Position numbers and translations under genes: made by a program. This document shows positions 45,533-58,195 of a DNA stretch of 64,000 nucleotides, piece by piece. Every line of letters starts with the position of its first letter. Position 1 is the stretch's first letter. The stretch comes from Micropterix aruncella. Taxonomy: Eukaryota > Arthropoda > Insecta > Lepidoptera > Micropterigidae. The stretch spans positions 29,038,935 through 29,102,934 of the forward strand of contig OX155957.1 in the NCBI GenBank assembly GCA_944548615.1. The letters run 5' to 3'. The notes below the pieces were generated by a model. That model searched no databases, was not told the origin of the DNA, and was given only the letters and a program-made list of their open reading frames with translations.

Positions 45533-46402
45533 AAACTGTATTGGGGGTTTGGAACTTCTCTCTTAATTGCTTAAATTTTGCCGTAATTCACAAAAATATT
45601 AATACTTGATGTCAACACGTTGAAAGTCACAATAAAACTGGTCTCATTATTTGAGTAAGACCCTATTCAGGTAGGAAATAAAATGTGGGTGTAATTAGTT
45701 CTCAGAACTGATATAAACCTGCACTAGCCCTTTCTAATAGGTGGAAAAAATTCAGTGCTCGCTACTGTAAGTTGTTTGCGAGGAATCACAACTAAGCACA
45801 AAGAGGTATCACCGGATAAAATCATCAACTCAAGACTATGAGATGCCACTGCAATGAGAATTACAGGAAAACTAAGCAATTTGAGCCCTCGGGACATGAA
45901 CAGAACGACCCAGAGCCTGATTTTACACCAGTAATAAATTTTACTCATATAGATGGACGATAAGAGATTTTATACATATAGATCGATGATATATCTAGAC
46001 CACAAACACTGTGAAAACAACTCATTTCATTTAAATAGTTAAGTGAACTTGAACGAGATGTAATTAAAATATGGCTCCTTTTTTGAGTAGGTGTATTTTT
46101 TTCATACCCATTGTCTGCTACTACTAGATTTTATTTGTAGAATGTGTTGAGTTTGTCAATTAAGAAAAATGTATTTTTGATTGATCTTTGGTACCACCTT
46201 TGTTGGCTTTATAATAAGAAAATTCAGTGGCATTTTCAGTTACATTCATGTCTCTAAAAAGCAGGGTAGATTTTTTACTGTAGACAATAACCTCTTACAC
46301 CGGTAATAAAAATCGTTACAGCCTACTCGTTTTTATTTTGTAAAAATCTTGCAATGAAATATTACTTTATTTCCCGTATCCGAAGGTAATGAAATAGCAA
46401 AA

Positions 46403-47215
46403 TCATTGATTATATATGGTATTAGATTGCGCGACTCCATAGTACGATTTGGCAACCTTCTTTCGCCAGCGAAATGCAGGTGGCATTAGTATTGCAGGCC
46501 AAATTTATAGCAATTTATTAGACCATCTATAATAACATTTAATAACAGACCGATCGATTAGAAAAGTTTAATAATTTAACTAATGATAATAATAGCATTC
46601 AATTAAACTAATTCTAAATTACCAATTACAATTACAAACCAATACCATACCAAATTAAAATTGTCATTTTTATGAAACAATACTTGGTTTCGAAATTCGT
46701 TATATTATTTTATACCGTAAAGGCATTGATTATACAGATATAAACTGTGGTATAGGCGTGTTTGGACGTCTTGGTTTTTACCACGAAAGCCGCTAATCAC
46801 GAAAGTCCTTTACCGCGAAAGTTTTATCAAAAAACTACTGCGTCCAAAGTCAATGTCAAAAAGCTACTACTAGATGACGCTAGTGCGTCATCTAGTAGTA
46901 GCATGAATATTTTTAAAGTTGCGATGAATTCTGGTGACACCGTAGAAAGATAGCTCTGATGTGGAAAACGAGTCTCAACAAATAATATTATTTAGTTAAT
47001 TTTAATTAAAATGTTAAAATAATGTGTGCTGTGCCATCTAGCGAACGAGGTCGGCGTCAAGATAAGGCAAATATAACAGCGCCATCTATTAGACAACAGT
47101 CACAGTATATGTACACGTATCAGGTTGATAGTTACACTTTCTTTCGCTTGATAGCGCTGATTATTCGGTTGGGTTTCTTACTATCCCAACTTGCATTTCA
47201 CATCATGTCATATTA
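46403..47215 (-). mobile_element. Family C element, partial inverse copy
   Basis: It begins ATTGATTATATATGGTATTA at 46405 and proceeds as the inverse of the right half of the copy at 49503-51459 (GGCAACC, ATGCAGGTGGCATTA, TAGACCATCTATAATAACA). Internal rearrangement and a CACGAAAG-containing segment follow, then GCGCCATCTA and GGTTGGGTTTCTTACTATC near 47170. Confidence 0.45.
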
Positions 47216-47613
47216 AAGTACCTATAATCTGATATCCCAGCATTAGCATGAAAGTAGTCTACGATGTTATAGGATATTCCGCCATTTCCACTTCTCCATT
47301 ACCTTGCTTTTATAAGCTCCCGGAAATGACGTGCAACACGTATTTCCTCTCTATTTCCAATCGCTAGGCGCCATTGCTGCGTAGGCAGAGTGTAATCTCA
47401 CATTCACAGAGATGACAGGTGGACGGTATGAAACATATTTTTGAATTTGAAAACAGCAATGATAACTCTATTCGCCATCTTCTCGAAGTGGGCGACATCT
47501 GCTGACAGATTTGAAAAATCACTTATAAGAGAGAAAACTTTGTTTCTTTTATACGGTGTTGCATGAATTTTCATCGGGTGTATTAGATTTTTCCAAAAAC
47601 AATTTATATTGTA

Positions 47614-48573
47614 AAGGGCTTCCTAGATGATAAAATTGCTTGTCAAGCACGTGAGTTTTTCGTGCTTGACAATTTTTACCTAGAACTGAGCTTGATGGCT
47701 TTACAAGCAAACTACGTGCCATTCAAAATGCTTGATGGAAATTTATATTTTTGCAAAGCTTGTCGGCCATGCTTGACCGTTTATAAGAATGCTTATCAAT
47801 TAAATCATATCCATTGGTGTCGAACCTTCCGATTTTTAGGTATTTCTACTGATATGTGGTCTGTCCTACTAAAATAAAGAAATGTAACGATGGTTCCAAT
47901 ATTTCTAAGAAAACAAGGTATATTAAGATTAGATTAATGAAATTTTAAGATTAAAAATACTCCAGTTTAAAATTCAAAAAATAAAGAAATGTAACGATGT
48001 TTCCAATATTTCTAAGAATACAAGGTATATTGAGATTAGATTAATGAAATTTTAAGATTAAAAATACTCCAGTTTAAAATTCAACTCTTCTGATCTATCT
48101 GTTTAAAACAATCTTCAATAATGTCCTTTCGTTTCATCCCCGTAACGTATAGCAGTCTCTTAAGGTAAATTACGTTGAATTAACGTGACTTCCTGATATA
48201 CAACTGCAACATTTGGCATTTTCGGTATTTTAAAAAAATATATAATTGCATAATTCTGGGGGTTTGCGATCCCTTCCCAGCGCGCGACGGGAAGACGACG
48301 CGCCGGAAAATTAAAAAAGAAGTTTAATAAGCATGCTTTTTTCCAGCTCGATGAGTGCTTGACAAGCTTGCTTAATGTGTCATTAAGCCACGTCATGCTT
48401 TGCTTGTCAAGCCCGTAAATGATTGACAAGCATTTTCGATCGTCTAGGAAACCCCTAAATGCCAGAATTAAAAAAAGGATAATGAGTAAAAACAAATTAT
48501 GATGTCCAAGTTGCTTGTCAAGAACGTAAATTTTTCCTGCTTGACAAGCAATTGTGAACGTCTAGGGAGCCTT
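47614..48573. mobile_element. MITE with GCTTGTCAAGC palindromes
   Basis: The ends AAGGGCTTCCTAGATG and inverse CGTCTAGGGAGCCTT are flanked by TA. The subterminal hairpin TTGTCAAGCACG/CGTGCTTGACAA occurs near both ends and several CTTGACAAGC sites lie inside. A ~105-bp unit is tandemly duplicated at 47872-48085. Confidence 0.65.
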
Positions 48574-48833
48574 TAAAGAGGAGGAGCGAAGAACGGGAGG
48601 GAGTAGGCGTATTTTTCGGGATTAAAGTTGTTTTTTATTGTTTTTTTTTGGAAGGAATAGGCGTCGCGAATATCGATTTAGCAACGATCGATGAGTAGTG
48701 TTATCCTGCTGGGAACGAAAAGGAACACCATGTCCTAGGAATTTAAATTTTTCATTCAGATATTGAGGTGACGTTGGATAATTTAGTGGCGCACATAAAA
48801 CCGGACCCGAAAGGAATAACAATAAACGAAATC

Positions 48834-48905
48834 TACAGGTGAGTTCTAAATTAGTGGCATCCTTAAAGTGGGTGAATCAGTACGAGCAAATAAGCAACTT
48901 TCAAT
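48834..48905 (+). repeat. Terminus of the family G MITE
   Basis: TACAGGTGAGTTCTAAATTA, GGCATCCTTAAAGTGGGTG and TACGAGCAAATAAG match the arm of the element at 54328-55158. A SINE fragment follows directly. Confidence 0.55.
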
Positions 48906-48914
48906 TTAAACTCG

Positions 48915-49132
48915 GGGCTCGGAATTATCCGGAATATACCAATTAACGGAATTGCTTATTAATTCTGTCGACCGAATGCAATAACACGACACACACTCAC
49001 AGGGATGTTTCACCCACACATTCATAATAACACTTCGTAATACGGTTGGTTGTAAGAGATTGTCGTATAATAATAAACCAACCCATTGTGAAATTTCACA
49101 ATAAAGTGTAGAAACAAACAATTAACAAAATA
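48915..49132 (+). repeat. tRNA-derived SINE, 3' part
   Basis: Body (TTCTGTCGACCGAATGCAAT) and 3' domain (GGTTGGTTGTAAGAGATTGT, CCATTGTGAAATTTCACAAT) of the SINE at 21.8 and 27.2 kb. The pol III head is absent. Confidence 0.7.
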
Positions 49133-49655
49133 CATTTTCACATTTTCAAGATTTTTTTTTGTTGTTTCATTGAAAGTTGCAAGACATTGATAGAAAACAT
49201 GAAATTGACACGTAATATCGGTGTTTCGGTACTACGTCGCACTGTAGACTATTCACTGGGCGGAACAGAATCCCTATTGTGCCTAATGTCATTTCTGTCC
49301 AATTCAATATGTTAAATTCGGATAAATCGACACTTCTTTCAACTGCTTTTGGGTTGGAATAACGCCCCATTTACGCGAAATTCAATTGTGTCTAAGGTGG
49401 AGGAGGATGCAGCATGTAGGATACGGTGCGTATTTTCAAGCAGTCGCAAACAATTTACATACAGCTATTGTGATACCGGGTGACCAAAAAGCGTTAGCGG
49501 TAGCATTGATTATATACGAATAAAGTATTAGATTACTCAACGTCGTACTACGACTTAGCAACTATGATTTTACTACTAAACACAACCTGTAGATGGCACT
49601 CAAAGTTCCAAAAATCGATTAATTATTTCTTATTATACTCAATATATCGATTTTC

Positions 49656-50731
49656 GTGGAAACAAAACACAGAAACACCACACTCAAAAATTCTGAAACG
49701 GGTTCTAGAAGAAATACCAATTCTGGACGCACCCATGGACAGAATAATATGCCATCATGTCTTTGATCGTAGATACAATATCCAACTCATTGCAGATCAC
49801 TCTGGTACAAATGAAGCAAGGATATACACAGATGGCTCCAAAACCACTCAAGGTACCGTAGCCGGCGTCCTCTGAAATGATCTAAACATCAAAATATCAA
49901 CTACCCTAGGCAACTTAAATACGATCTTCCAAGCAGAATGCATTGGCATCACCAGAGCAGCACAGGCAGTTGCAGCCAAAGATGTCGGAGACCTAATTTT
50001 GAAATTTGTCTCCGACAGTGCCTCCGTGCTACAAGCGCTAGCAAAAAATACTATAACCTCTGTCCTTGTACTGGAATGCCACAATGCGCTTCAATCCATT
50101 GCTAGGTCAAATAGAGTGACCCTGCAATGGATTGAAGGGCACAGCTACTCACTGGGCAACGACGCGGCAGACGAACTGGCCAAAAGGGGACTAAAGGAAA
50201 TAGTATATGGACCGGAACCCTTGATGCCCGTACCCCAGGCCCAAATAAAAACATGGCTACGCAGGAACACCGACGAAACCCACCTTACAGAATGGAAAAA
50301 AAACGCAGGATGCAGGCAAACAAAGAACGCGGTTCCGGAAGCGTCTAAAAAACATGCCCGCAACCTCACCAGATTAAAAAGGGACAAAATCGGTAAAGTC
50401 ATAGGTACTATGACAGGCCACTGTCCCCTAAACAAACACCTGTTTACCATAGGTGTGACAGACAGCCCTCTATACAGAGGGTGCACGGAGGAAGAAGAAA
50501 CGCCAGCCAGAGCATATGCTCATGGAATGCAGGAGCATGGCAGAGCAACGGGCAAGAATACTACAATCTCCAGCATCTGTCCTGGAGGCCTGTAGCAACC
50601 CAAACAGGCTGCTAACCTTCTGGGACAGCCTGGGTTGGCTGGAGTAACATAAATAGAAACATGAGCCACGCACAACGGCACAATCAAGAGGCCAAGTGCG
50701 GGAAAAGCCCAGATAAACTAACTAACTAAAA
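49656..50731 (+). mobile_element. I-clade LINE, 5'-truncated, RNase H intact
   Basis: It is flanked by a 10-bp duplication ATCGATTTTC (49646-49655, 50732-50741) and ends in a TAACTAACTAACTAAA tail. One frame runs through it with a single TGA at 49873-49875. RNase H residues are visible: Asp in IYTDGSKTT, Glu in FQAECIGI, Asp in FVSDSASVLQAL and the His/Asp end GHSYSLGNDAADELAKRG. Then comes TGHCPLNKHLFTIG and a decayed zinc knuckle (CTEEEETP). RNase H downstream of the RT is typical of I-type LINEs. The RT itself was not copied. Confidence 0.85.
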
Positions 50732-50954
50732 ATCGATTTTCTTGGTATAAGAGTATGGCGGAGCACTGTAGATGACACTCTAACTCTAAACACGTTTATA
50801 CGGTATAAAATAATAAAAAAACGATTTTATAAATCATCGCTCTTATTACGTTAATATTATTTACATAAATATGTTAATTATTAATTTGGCATAATTATAT
50901 ACATATCTATATTAGTCATATTAATATATTACATGTATTTATTACATGCTATGT

Positions 50955-51105
50955 ATATAAAGAAAAAATACCGCAAGTTACATAGGCCACTCTACATTCT
51001 TTTACATTAAGCCTACCATAGTAGAGGCGAGGCCTAGTTAGGATGGCTTTGAAACCAAAATAAGTGTAACTTTATACATTTAATAAAAAAAATTGAATTT
51101 AAATT
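50955..51105 (-). repeat. Family J repeat, inverse copy
   Basis: Inverse of 13245-13402: TACCGCAAGTTACATAGGCC, CTTTTACATTAAGCCTACCA and GAGGCGAGGCCTAGTTAGGA, again next to a TA-rich tract. Confidence 0.75.
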
Positions 51106-51891
51106 TGGTATATGTATATGTTTCAATACGCAATAATTACGCACTTAAATGTTCAGGTAGATTAATAGATGTCATTCTATCTCTCCGTTTTATTTCTGTG
51201 ATGTAACCAGCCTCTATATAAATGCGATATATAGCTCTGATAATTGTTATCGTTGGTTAAAAGGTTGGGTTTGTTATAATCAATCAGTCCTTAAAGAAAA
51301 AACATTTAAAACACCATGTTATTATAGATGGCCAAATAAATTGCTATTAGTCTCGCCGGACAATGCTATAAGCGACACCTGCATGCCGCTGATGCAGAAG
51401 GGTTGGCAAAATGTACAATGACTCTGAGCAATGTAATACAATATATTAGGATCAATGGTAAAACAATACATGTGCTTATGGAATTTTGTATGGTAAAAAT
51501 AAGTTATCTAAATGACATCTGATATAATATGTATTATCTAAGCATCGTGGTGAATCGTGTAATCTTTACATCATCATCTTTTTTATCACGATCATGACTT
51601 ATTAGCACGTTTTTGATTTAAGGACAACGTTCACATTTAAACCTCAGAAACAGGTTACATCAAACCTTCGTCACAAAGAGAAGCTCCATTAAATCCTCGA
51701 CCGGGAATAATTACAACAGTTCGTATTGTTTAGATATGTTGATCCGAACGCGATTTGAATTAAAGATTAGCGCCGATCTACATATTCAAACCGGTACGAT
51801 GATATCAACGGACATCTATGTCCTGGTATCTCGAAATCCTCGTATTTTGATCCTCTATATTTTGATCGCTACCAACCGACGCGCATCACTG

Positions 51892-52044
51892 TAATGCCTC
51901 CTCCACACGTTGGCCAATGTTGGCCAATATTGCTAAGGTGGAAGCGAGTCGGCACCACTGTGATGTCAGAAAAATGTATGAGAAAGAGCGAGAGAAACAT
52001 AGGCGATGCGGCCAACGCTGGCCAACGTTTGGAGGGGACATTAG
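51892..52044. mobile_element. Short MITE with 35-bp TIRs
   Basis: TAATGCCTCCTCCACACG with TTGGCCAATGTTGGCC faces the inverse GGCCAACGCTGGCCAACG with TTTGGAGGGGACATTA, only ~150 bp in total. Superfamily undetermined. Confidence 0.65.
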
Positions 52045-52074
52045 AGGTATAAAGTATTACTGTCACTATAAAGA

Positions 52075-52660
52075 ATTATACACAACCGTGGTAATACTTC
52101 TGCAAACCCCGGGTGTGTATAAAATCAAGTGCAGCTGTGGTTTAGCCTACGTTTGACAAACGAAACGGCTAATAGCAACTCGACTGATAGAATATATCAA
52201 AGCCGTTAAAAACGTATAGCAAGAAAAATAAGCAATAACACATAGGTATTGGATAGTGGAACTAACCACTAGGTGCAGTTTTAAAATCATATTGTGCTAT
52301 CCAAAGAACAATTTTACTTTCTTAGCCATGAAAATAAAAAGAACCCCTAACTTCAATAGAGACGACCGTTACAAACTCTCTTCTATGTGGAATCCTATTC
52401 TCAATGCCCATCGCCCAGCGCAGGGACTCAACACAGGATACAGTGATTGTTGTGTGCACGGCGGGTTTTCGAAATTCCCGCACGCCGAACCCGCTGTCCT
52501 ACCACAGTTATAATCTGCGCAGTGGCAACGGTTTGCCGCCTACCCGCGGAACAACGAATTGACTGCGCTGGACAACGGCGGTGGCAACATCGCCGAAACG
52601 TCGGGAGCTACAAACTTCATGCTGTAAAATAGTTTTCATCTTATTTATAATAATAAATCT
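52075..52660 (+). pseudogene. Penelope-like element: GIY-YIG endonuclease end and 3' tail
   Basis: The frame gives TPGVYKIKCSCGLAYV, a stop in place of the expected Gly codon, then QTKRLIATRLIEYIKAVKNV, the GIY-YIG-type endonuclease of Penelope-like retroelements (GxYxIxCxCGxxYxGQTxRxxxxRLxEH). Later NRDDRYKLSSMWNPI matches the C terminus. The tail GCAACATCGCCGAAACGTCG is shared with 16.1 kb. Stops at 52156 and beyond mark it as dead. Confidence 0.75.
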
Positions 52661-52744
52661 TGGCATAAATTCTCATATCTACAAGTAAGTCAAGATAAGA
52701 CCAAGTTACCGATTCGACGCCTAAAATAATATAGGGCTGTTGTA

Positions 52745-53250
52745 AAGATGTAGCGAATGGCTTCGTGCAGCTTGGGCCATAAGATCCTTTTTGTTCTTGG
52801 ATTGGCTCAACTCACGATTCAGCTCCTATTCAGAAGCCTCCGCGTGCGGAAGGCTACCCCGGGTAAGACTCTCGCGTTTCAGGCCTCACGGCTGGTGGAC
52901 CGGTTTCTCCCGGCGACGCCAATCGGTTGTGCACTCTGACTAATTGGTTAAGGGATCTTAGACTATGACCTGTTGTCTTGCCACTCTTGAAACGACCTTG
53001 TGCCACCCGACCCCGTGTGGCACTAAGAGAAAAGGTGGCCCAGGTCCGCGATAAATTCAAATTGAATTACCGCTGTAATACAACAGGTAGAGGACGCGCA
53101 AGCGACTTCGGACACTGAACCAGTAGGATGGAGAAATACGGCCATACTTGGTAGTCTGGTGCGAGGTTCATCCCAGGTTGTAAGAAAGATCAATATATTT
53201 ATACCTTTCTGGGGTGACGGGCTCGCCTGTATTAGTTGACAACACTCTCC
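52745..53250 (-). repeat. Family A, diverged subfamily 2, minus-strand copy
   Basis: The 5' end at about 53250 has GTTGTCAACTAATACAGG, GCGAGCCCGTCACCCCAG and the stem partner CTGGGATG. The 3' part ends AGCTTGGGCCATAAGATCC. It matches 16535-17275, with some internal deletions. It is the only family A copy outside the first 21 kb. Confidence 0.75.
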
Positions 53251-53609
53251 GGTCTGAGGAAATAAATAAATAAATTTACACCATAAAAACATAATGAAAT
53301 TGAAAAAACAATGCATATAATATGCATTGTTTTTTCATTTAATTAGGCATTTGCTAATAAATTCGGGATTTCTACTTTTTTATTGCAACAGCGACATACT
53401 CATATATGATATGTTTGTTGAACAACTGAATGACAGCGCCAGTTGATCGTTTCAAGAGTGTTAGTTTCAAACTATGTTAGTTACAAACTATTTTGATTTT
53501 ATCTTGGCATTGAATTAAATTATTGCATATTATCACTAAAAAATCAGAAAGGGAAAATATCAAAATACTCTAAATTTAATTTCTATTCGGATATTTTTTT
53601 TTTAATTAT

Positions 53610-53790
53610 GTTTTCTGAATTTATTTATTTATTTATTTATTCAAGAATTAATTACTATAAAAACATTGTTTTTGCTTATAAAAATAACAGGAACCGAATG
53701 GCAAAACCTTAACCTTTTGCTTATTTGATTCTGTCACCCAACTGGGACTAGCCCGTTCTAGGATGGACAGGACTCTAATTTTTCAATAAA
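53610..53790 (+). repeat. (ATTT)n with family J-like repeat
   Basis: ATTTATTTATTTATTTATTC, then CACCCAACTGGGACTAGCCC and GTTCTAGGATGGACAGG, the same microsatellite-plus-motif layout as at 39.3 kb. Confidence 0.5.
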
Positions 53791-54327
53791 TTATGTAAAA
53801 TACTTAAAACTAAATTGCCCTAAAATATGATCCTCAAAAAAAAAACAATCAAATAGAGCGAGACAATCAGAGAATTTACATAAAACTAAAGTAAAGAGTA
53901 AGATAAATCTATAATAAAAAAAATAAAAAAGACAATAAGTAATATTTAATATATGTTAAGAAATATAAAAATTAATATAAAATAAAGTATAATTCATTGT
54001 CAAAACAATCTATAACAACAAAATGAATTGGTAATTAGTTAATTGTTAAAATATAATCAACATACATACTATTTAAAAATAAATTAATAATTTGTACACA
54101 CAAGTTTTATTAAACTATGAATTATGTTTAAGAGTATTCTGAGGATCCCAAAATTTCTTAACGTCCTTCGACTGCAGCAGCAAACAAATATGGCCGAAAA
54201 TGGTAATTTTATAAAATTATTTCTACTCTTGATTTATTCGAAATTTTATACAATAACAATATTATAATACGCGGCTGAGCAAAGAGATTTGGGCCAATGA
54301 TTTTTTTAGCAGCCTACTCTAAAAGTA

Positions 54328-55158
54328 TACAGGACGAGTTTTAATCAATCGGCATCTTTGAAGTGGGTGGATCTGTAAGAGCAAATAAGAAATTTTAGTA
54401 AAAAAATGAAAAATTGATTAACATGATATTTTGATAAAAGTATAAAAAACGTTGACTGCGATGCGCCATCTAGCAGTAGGTAAATATGTGGAATATTGTT
54501 TTTTCGCGATAATATCACTTCTTAAAGTTTTTTGAAAAAGATAAGATTTTCGAATTAAAAATAAATTAATAGTTTAAAAAAAACACTAAAAACACGCTTT
54601 TATAAATGCACGTAAAAACCAAAAAAACCTTGAAACTTAATCGTGGTCAAAGTTCATTACAAGACCTTTCTAACAAGTCCAAACATGGCTATGATACGAT
54701 ATTTCATCATGGAATGCCAGTGCCTATCTTCCGGCTTCATCATCAGACCTTGAAACCTAATCGTGGTCAAAGTTCATTCCAAGACTTTTCTAACAAGTCC
54801 AAACACAGCTATGATACGATGTTCCATCATGTAGTTCCAGTTTATATCTTCCGACTCCATCATCAGATCAGTTCGACAGTACCATATTATTGTATTGTCA
54901 TCAGAACTACATACAGCCGCCAATTTTCATGACGCTACGATCCTTGGAAGATGGTTAAATTAGTTACCTTAGATTCCATTACATAGTTACATACTGGTCG
55001 ACCTAATAAAAGCGTGTTAAAAAAATAATTTATATATTTTTTATAATTATAATTTATATACATTTATATTTTTGATCTTTTTGAAATCGAAAGTTGTTCA
55101 TTTCCTCGTACTGATTAACTCACTTCAAAGATGCCGGTTGATTAAAACTCATCCTGTA
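54328..55158. mobile_element. Family G MITE with long TIRs
   Basis: TACAGGACGAGTTTTAATCA, CGGCATCTTTGAAGTGGGTG and onward is mirrored at 55095-55158 (TTAAAACTCATCCTGTA), flanked by TA (54326-54327, 55159-55160). TIRs are about 60 bp. It holds a ~120-bp tandem duplication at 54627-54866 (AATCGTGGTCAAAGTTCATT twice), which keeps a 108-codon frame open by chance. Confidence 0.8.
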
Positions 55159-57999
55159 TATTATTGTTATCTTTTATATTTTTTTTCCAATTGTGTTAAT
55201 TCTACATTTTGACATGCATCTATAACTAGTGGTAGTGGCTAAACACAATTCCTGTTTAGTATACAGATGCAAAATGCAAACTCTTCCGTTCCGCGCTATA
55301 TAGGTACATTCCCTAGTATATTAAAAATACTAATAAGGCATTACTTTATACCGCCTAGCCAACAAGAAGTACCTATACTTTATTCATAAATTAAAACAAA
55401 ATAAATTAGAGAAATTTTAATATATTATACCTATAAATTATTATATTATATATTATTATTATATTATTATATAAAATAAGTCTTCATTTGAAATTCCGAC
55501 TAAAAATAGTTTTTCTTTGAATATTTCAGTATTAGATGTACTTGTAGAAAGGTTCTTATTTGTGTGATTTGTAAATAAGTAAAATTATTTTTGGTAAAAC
55601 ATATAAGTAATCATATTTATGAAACAGTAGGATGTGTATTTTTACTCCAGATTAATCTTAATTAAATATTTTTTATATATAATATCCAAATCACAATTAA
55701 ATAATACCCCTAAATTAATATCAAATAGTTATTTAAAAAAAATACGTAATAATTATAACGTATTCGTTATCATTACTAATATTATAAATACTTGATTCGA
55801 AGCTTGGCAATATCATACAAAATTTTATAGAAGTGGGCCATCTTACAGTCAAATTAACAGCTGGTCGATTAACAATTGGACAGGACGACATAATTTCGGT
55901 AAACATGTAATCAAATGGAACGAACGTCAAAAAACTTGTGATTTTCAAACAAGTTTATTTTAAATGTAATCACTAAAATTTTACGCAGGAAAACATGAAA
56001 TTTTACGAGTTACGTGAATACAGTTTTAGACGGGGACATTAAACGCAAGGGAGCAGAAAATAAACGTATGATTTATGCTCATGTTAACTCAGAGCCTTGG
56101 AGCATTATTTTCGGGATAACCGCCCTCATCATTTCAGTATTTTACGTGAATACATCTGCCTTTTTGTCACGGCTTTTCTATGTCTAAAGAAAGAATTTCT
56201 AATGTCTATTACATTTTATATATGCCCAGTTTTAAAAACTAATGAAAAATAACAATTTTTTATCCAACTTCTTTTTTGCCACAGAGAAAATATAATGAAC
56301 GTTCAAAAAATATGAAAAAGCTTCGATCTACGTAAGTATGATCGTTTGTCCGAATATAGGGCACGGTGAAAGTGGTTTATTTACTTGCTTTCCTCCATTG
56401 CCTAGTCTCGCAATCAACACCATCCTATCTCTACGAGATTTTTGTTATACCTTGGCTCGCGAAGTAAAAATTTAGCCATCACTTATGCGCCTGACAGTAA
56501 ACAGTTTCGCGCGTGAAGTCGACGACCTTGAGAAAAACGACTATAATTTGTAAACCACTATACGGATCATAAAAAAAATATCTGTAAAATGATCGCATTG
56601 AAATTTGAAATATAAAACGCATCTTAGATTTGGTAAGCGTCTAACCCCAAATGGTTAATTCACATGTGAGCACATGTGATTAGATTCACACGGTCTCGTA
56701 CTTCGGGCAGCCTCAGACAATTTACTCAAAATTCCTTGTCATCATACTGATTTCTACTCCTGCTCATTCTGTGTCCATGGTGTCAGCTCTGGAACCATCT
56801 CCCAGCAAATATACTATACTCGTCATCTTTAAAATCATTGAAGACACACCTCAACTAGCAAATATATCAAAAATAATAAAAACAAGACTGCCGCTACAGA
56901 ATGTGTTGGATTTACAATTATTTTATTATGGTTATTTTATGAAATATTTTTGGCCTTTCTTTTGACACTAAACACGATATATTTATGTCAATTTATTTAC
57001 AATTGGAAATTTGGACATTTAGCCAGCTACTTTCTTGATATTTGGAAGTACTCTATGACAATCAGGATGATATAACGATTCTTACAATACTGCACTCTTC
57101 TTAATCGGTTTATGCGTTTAGAAGTTATGGTGGGATAAAGAAACGGAAAACATACATAGATGAATCCTGACCGTATTACACTCATGTTTGTTAAGCAGTC
57201 GTGTACAAAGCATTACTTTTTAAAGAAGTAACCAGTTGTCCCATTACTTTCCTAATTTCCTGTCCTCGGGCATTCATAGTTATAAATATATTTATTTGAT
57301 AATCTTTATTATTATTATAATCAAAACCCCCCTGGTTAAAACTTCATGGTATTTTAAAAAATCAGTATCTCAGCAAACATCGAGTTCTACAACCATGAAT
57401 TGCCAAGCGACACGCGTCCCGCTCTTTTTTATAAATGAAAGTGAAACTTTTACTGATCGCTGCAGAAACTAACGAAGGGATGAAAGGCGGTCCACAATGA
57501 GCTGGAGAGTTGATAGTTTCAGCGGAGTTACTCAAAGGAGATTACGCGAAATCACGGAGCGTCGTATCGAAGGCAATCGCTAATCAATATGGCACATATT
57601 TGCACGGTTAGCTGGCGAACGTGATGTTTGCGAAATGGGTTGGCACACGGTGGGGCAAGTGCTTATTAAGACCCGGAGCCTCTCCCTCTGTAGCGCTGCA
57701 TGGCTATACTTCTGTTTTTACTTTCCCGGCCCACCAACCGACGAGGAAGGAAAGTATTGTGAACGCGCATTTTTTTTGAGATGAAGACGAAAATATCTTT
57801 TTGATAGAACTGAGGCGATTAAGACCATTTCCAGTTGGAAGTCTGTCTGTGTTTGTCTTTCGAACTGTGCGTGTATTCCTCCACGATAGCGCCCAAACGC
57901 TTAATCCGGCTGAGCTGAAATTTGGTGTGCAGGCATCATTTTGTCATGGCAAGAGTTTAATAGATTGTGGTTGAAATCGGTCCACCAAGGGCACACTAG

Positions 58000-58195
58000 T
58001 AATATATCAATCTCGAAATATTGAACGTGTCTCTGAATCTATTCAACTCATCGTTTCTCTGTCGATTCATAGCCTCAACTATTATCTCTGAATATATTGA
58101 ACGATTGTCTCTGAATCTATTGAAATCAATTGAATCTACTGAATATCTGTAAATATTGAACTTGTCGCTGTCTCTGAACGAGTCTTGAAATTTAG
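58000..58195. repeat. Imperfect tandem repeat of TCTCTGAATCTATTGAA
   Basis: Seven or so diverged copies of TCTCTGAATCTATTGAA-like units spaced irregularly. Confidence 0.6.

Larger units (their letters stand above)
43594..45767 (-). mobile_element. Tc1-like element with a nested LINE-like insert
   Basis: TIRs start CAGTAGCGAGCACAGAA at the left, with inverse TTCAGTGCTCGCTACTG at the right, inside TA dinucleotides (43592-43593, 45768-45769). The total of 2,174 bp exceeds the usual ~1.6 kb because of a ~640-bp insert at about 44905-45545. Confidence 0.87.
43015..45945 (+). repeat. Family E repeat split by a Tc1 insertion
   Basis: 43015-43593 and 45770-45945 are colinear with 14.70-15.17 kb once the Tc1 element is removed: CAGTCTTACCATATG, CCAGGTGTCCCGGAATC, CATTCTATGGCCAAAATAC, then AAGTTGTTTGCGAGGAATCA and GGTATCACCGGATAAAATCA. 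Confidence 0.7.
49503..51459 (+). mobile_element. Family C element, copy 3, enclosing a LINE and a family J repeat
   Basis: The left end CATTGATTATATACGAATAA and the right end TATATTAGGATCAATGG are inverted relatives. Removing the LINE (49656-50731) and the repeat at 50955-51105 leaves about 0.7 kb of family C sequence, including GTAGATGGCACTC and TTTATACGGTATAAAATAA. Confidence 0.6.

Noticed and set aside
54606..54932. 108-codon ORF with an internal repeat
   Set aside because: It is the tandem duplication inside the family G MITE read in one frame.
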